From Vitis vinifera (Eukaryota > Streptophyta > Magnoliopsida > Vitales > Vitaceae), in NCBI RefSeq assembly GCF_030704535.1, contig NC_081818.1, positions 633,001 through 697,000 of the forward strand: a stretch of DNA of 64,000 bases, written 5' to 3'. The notes under the pieces were generated by a model. That model searched no databases and was not told where the DNA came from. It saw only the letters and a program-made list of their open reading frames with translations. The stretch's first letter is position 1, and every line of letters starts with the position of its first letter. Shown here one piece after another: positions 62,310-64,000 of the stretch. The translations under genes and the position numbers were made by a program.

Positions 62310-62676
62310 AAGAAGAAGAATATGTTCACCCTAGCTTCAAACCAAACCCAACTCCTAAAATTAAACTCCTATTTATATAAACTAAGCTTAAGCAACCGAT
62401 CTAGGCAGCCGATGGGGCGGCAATGTAGTGGACTACGCCGGCCTCTGAAAGCGCCACCGTGAATGGCTTTCCGTCTGCAGATGAGTTCCTGTAATCCAAG
62501 CTCTAATCATTGTATATATCCCACCACTTCTTCACCAACATCTTTATTATAAACCGGTCTAGGGTTGTGGATTTAGGGTTTACGGATTAATTCCGGCCTT
62601 AGAAATGATACTTACAGCGCTCGCCGGAGTTGAGAGTGAGAGAGAAGTGGTCGATCAGAGGCGTAGATCCGGGAGG
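62310..62676 (-). pseudogene. Chimeric fragment: galactinol synthase 3' end joined to ABCI20 exon 1
   Basis: 62310-62617 matches GolS copy B from its 3' flank through part of exon 4 and the intron before it. A 77-bp stretch corresponding to copy B 55397-55474 is missing between TTTAT direct repeats, removing the start of exon 4. At about 62617 the intron donor (CTTACAG) runs directly into ABCI20 exon 1 (CTCGCCGGAGTTGAGAG), at a point where both parents share CAGC. Within the ABCI20 part a further 102 bp (parent 47260-47362) is missing between GGAGGAG direct repeats, removing the start codon. It is a non-functional mosaic, but its breakpoints are unusually clear. Confidence 0.85.
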
Positions 62677-63557
62677 AGAAGAATTTATATATAGATTTAG
62701 AGAGAGGGAGAGACGTGGCATGTTGTCAGACGCTAGAAGCATTGGTGGGCGCGGAAGATTCCACGTATCTACAGTGAGTGAACAAGGGTTGGTAAGGTTT
62801 TATGGGCTGTAATGTTTTCGGAAACATTTATAAAAAAGTAGTTCTTGAAAGCTGTTATCGATCCTTTACACAAAACCTAAAATATTTTTAATATATTTTA
62901 AATAATTTTATGTATAATAATTTATTTTTAATTATTCTAAATATTTTGTGTAATAATTTTTTAAAAATAAATAAAATAATATAAAATATCTAAAATATAT
63001 TATTTGAAAATATCATTTTTTTTTCTTAAAAAATAAAAATCAGTTTTTAATTATTAAACTAATTTTTAAAATTTTTTGTTTTAGACAAGACAACGTAAAA
63101 CTGTTTTAAAAAACGATTCTCATTTCTCCATAGAACAACTTGCTATCACATGAAAATTTGCATATCGATATGTTAAATTTCAAAACCTAACTCAAAGTTT
63201 TGTTTGACCCTCGAAATCGTACACAAAACATAGAGTATATAACCTTTGTGTAATTTCTTCTAAGTGTTTTTATTGTTTCCAAAGATTTTAAATTAGGGAA
63301 ATAGTTGTTTTCTCGCGGGAAAAATAGCTTCAAAAAATAAAATTGATTTCCCATTCTATCTCTATCCCAGAATTTCAAACATGACAATCAATAAAAGCCC
63401 AAAGGGGTGGTGGCATCATTTATTTCATCCAACATTCATAAGCATAACAAACTCCAATCAACAACAAAAAAGTAAAAATCAAACACTCTATCCGATCACC
63501 CCAGATTCAAACCAAACCAAGTACTAAAATCAAAACTCATAAATGCATAGACTGAGT
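62677..63557. repeat. Duplicate of the ABCI20-GolS intergenic region
   Basis: Matches 47370-47930 with small changes: GACGTGGCATGTTGTCAGAC at the left, the poorly conserved AT-rich middle, then ATCAATAAAAGCCCAAAGGGG near 63387 (parent near 47807). An extra AT-rich stretch is present at about 62890-63180. Confidence 0.88.
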
Positions 63558-64000
63558 TTAGGCAACCGACGCAGATGAGTTCCCGTAATCCAAGCTCTCA
63601 TCATTGTATATATCCCACCACTTCTTCACCAACATCTTTATATCCTCCCTCTCCATGTTCTCCTCCTGCCCAGTATACTTCCATGGCTTTGAACCCTGAA
63701 AATCCAATACAGGAGCTTGTAAGTACCAACTTATCTCATTGCATAAACCTGTTTTTTAGATTTAGGATTTTCGGGTTAACATCGGAATAAAAATAAATGG
63801 CACTTACGGCAGCACAATAGCGAACAACTTTGGTTCTTTCAATGTCAACGTGTTCTGGGTGGCGCCATAGCATGGGCAAACCAAGGTTGTAGGTTAGTGT
63901 AATGGGCTTGTAGGTGTCTTTGAAGAACATATTCAAATAGTCCTGCAAACAGATGTATGTATAAGAAAGAGGTTTTCAAATAGTTGATACAACTGAAAGG
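63558..64000 (-). CDS. Galactinol synthase, copy D, 3' part (runs off the window), shortened C-terminus
   Basis: Exon 4 is 63558-63695 and exon 3 is 63808-63942, with normal splice sites; exons 2 and 1 lie beyond the right edge. Exon 3 encodes DYLNMFFKDTYKPITLTYNL and is the full 135 bases. Exon 4 keeps KWWDIYNDESLDY. After NSSA it jumps to SVA and a stop, so about 22 residues, including the conserved QPFTAV...APSAA tail, are lost by an in-frame deletion. The visible part is open and more similar to copy A than to copy B (for example GQEENMERED, LGLPMLWRHPEHVD). Whether it is functional depends on exons outside the window. Confidence 0.8.

Overview
This is a window of nuclear DNA from a flowering plant. 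The genes are split by GT-AG introns, the intergenic DNA is very AT-rich, and plant-only families are present: a DYW-type PPR protein, NIMIN, a WAT1/EamA transporter, pectin-methylesterase inhibitors and galactinol synthase. Gene content and repeats suggest a woody core eudicot, most like grapevine (Vitis); that identification is inference from memory.

The left part (about 1-31 kb) is ordinary gene space with little repeat content. It holds pyroglutamyl-peptidase I (-), a probably inactive plastid G6PDH-like protein (+), two tandem NPR1-interacting NIMIN genes (+), an intronless DYW-PPR gene (-), a GDSL esterase/lipase (-), a WAT1-related transporter (+) and an ARF1-class small GTPase (+). 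Order and content match, from memory, two duplicated Arabidopsis chromosome 1 segments (around At1g09380-At1g09420 and At1g56670-At1g56700), so this looks like an ancestral eudicot linkage block.

The middle part (31-44 kb) has a broken and an intact pectin-methylesterase-inhibitor gene, a solo LTR, a decayed Ty1/copia fragment, a three-exon TRAPPC4 gene whose intron 2 carries LINE tails, and a third inhibitor-like gene.

The right part (44-64 kb) is an unstable, repeatedly duplicated segment. The ancestral unit looks like TRAPPC4 - ABCI20 - galactinol synthase (GolS). The window shows an intact ABCI20, a broken GolS (copy A), a TRAPPC4 pseudogene beside an intact GolS (copy B), a loose ABCI20 exon-1 fragment, a chimeric GolS/ABCI20 fragment, and a fourth GolS copy running off the right edge with a shortened C-terminus. 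Three copies of the GolS upstream region can be recognised; only the one attached to the intact gene keeps DRE/CRT cores. A complete non-autonomous hAT-like element with 8-bp target duplications lies just upstream of the TRAPPC4 pseudogene.

No rRNA, tRNA or CRISPR array was recognised. I see no wholly new system. The most notable items are the GolS/ABCI20 rearrangements, the tandem NIMIN pair, the hAT-like element and an unidentified split gene fragment at 15.1-15.4 kb.
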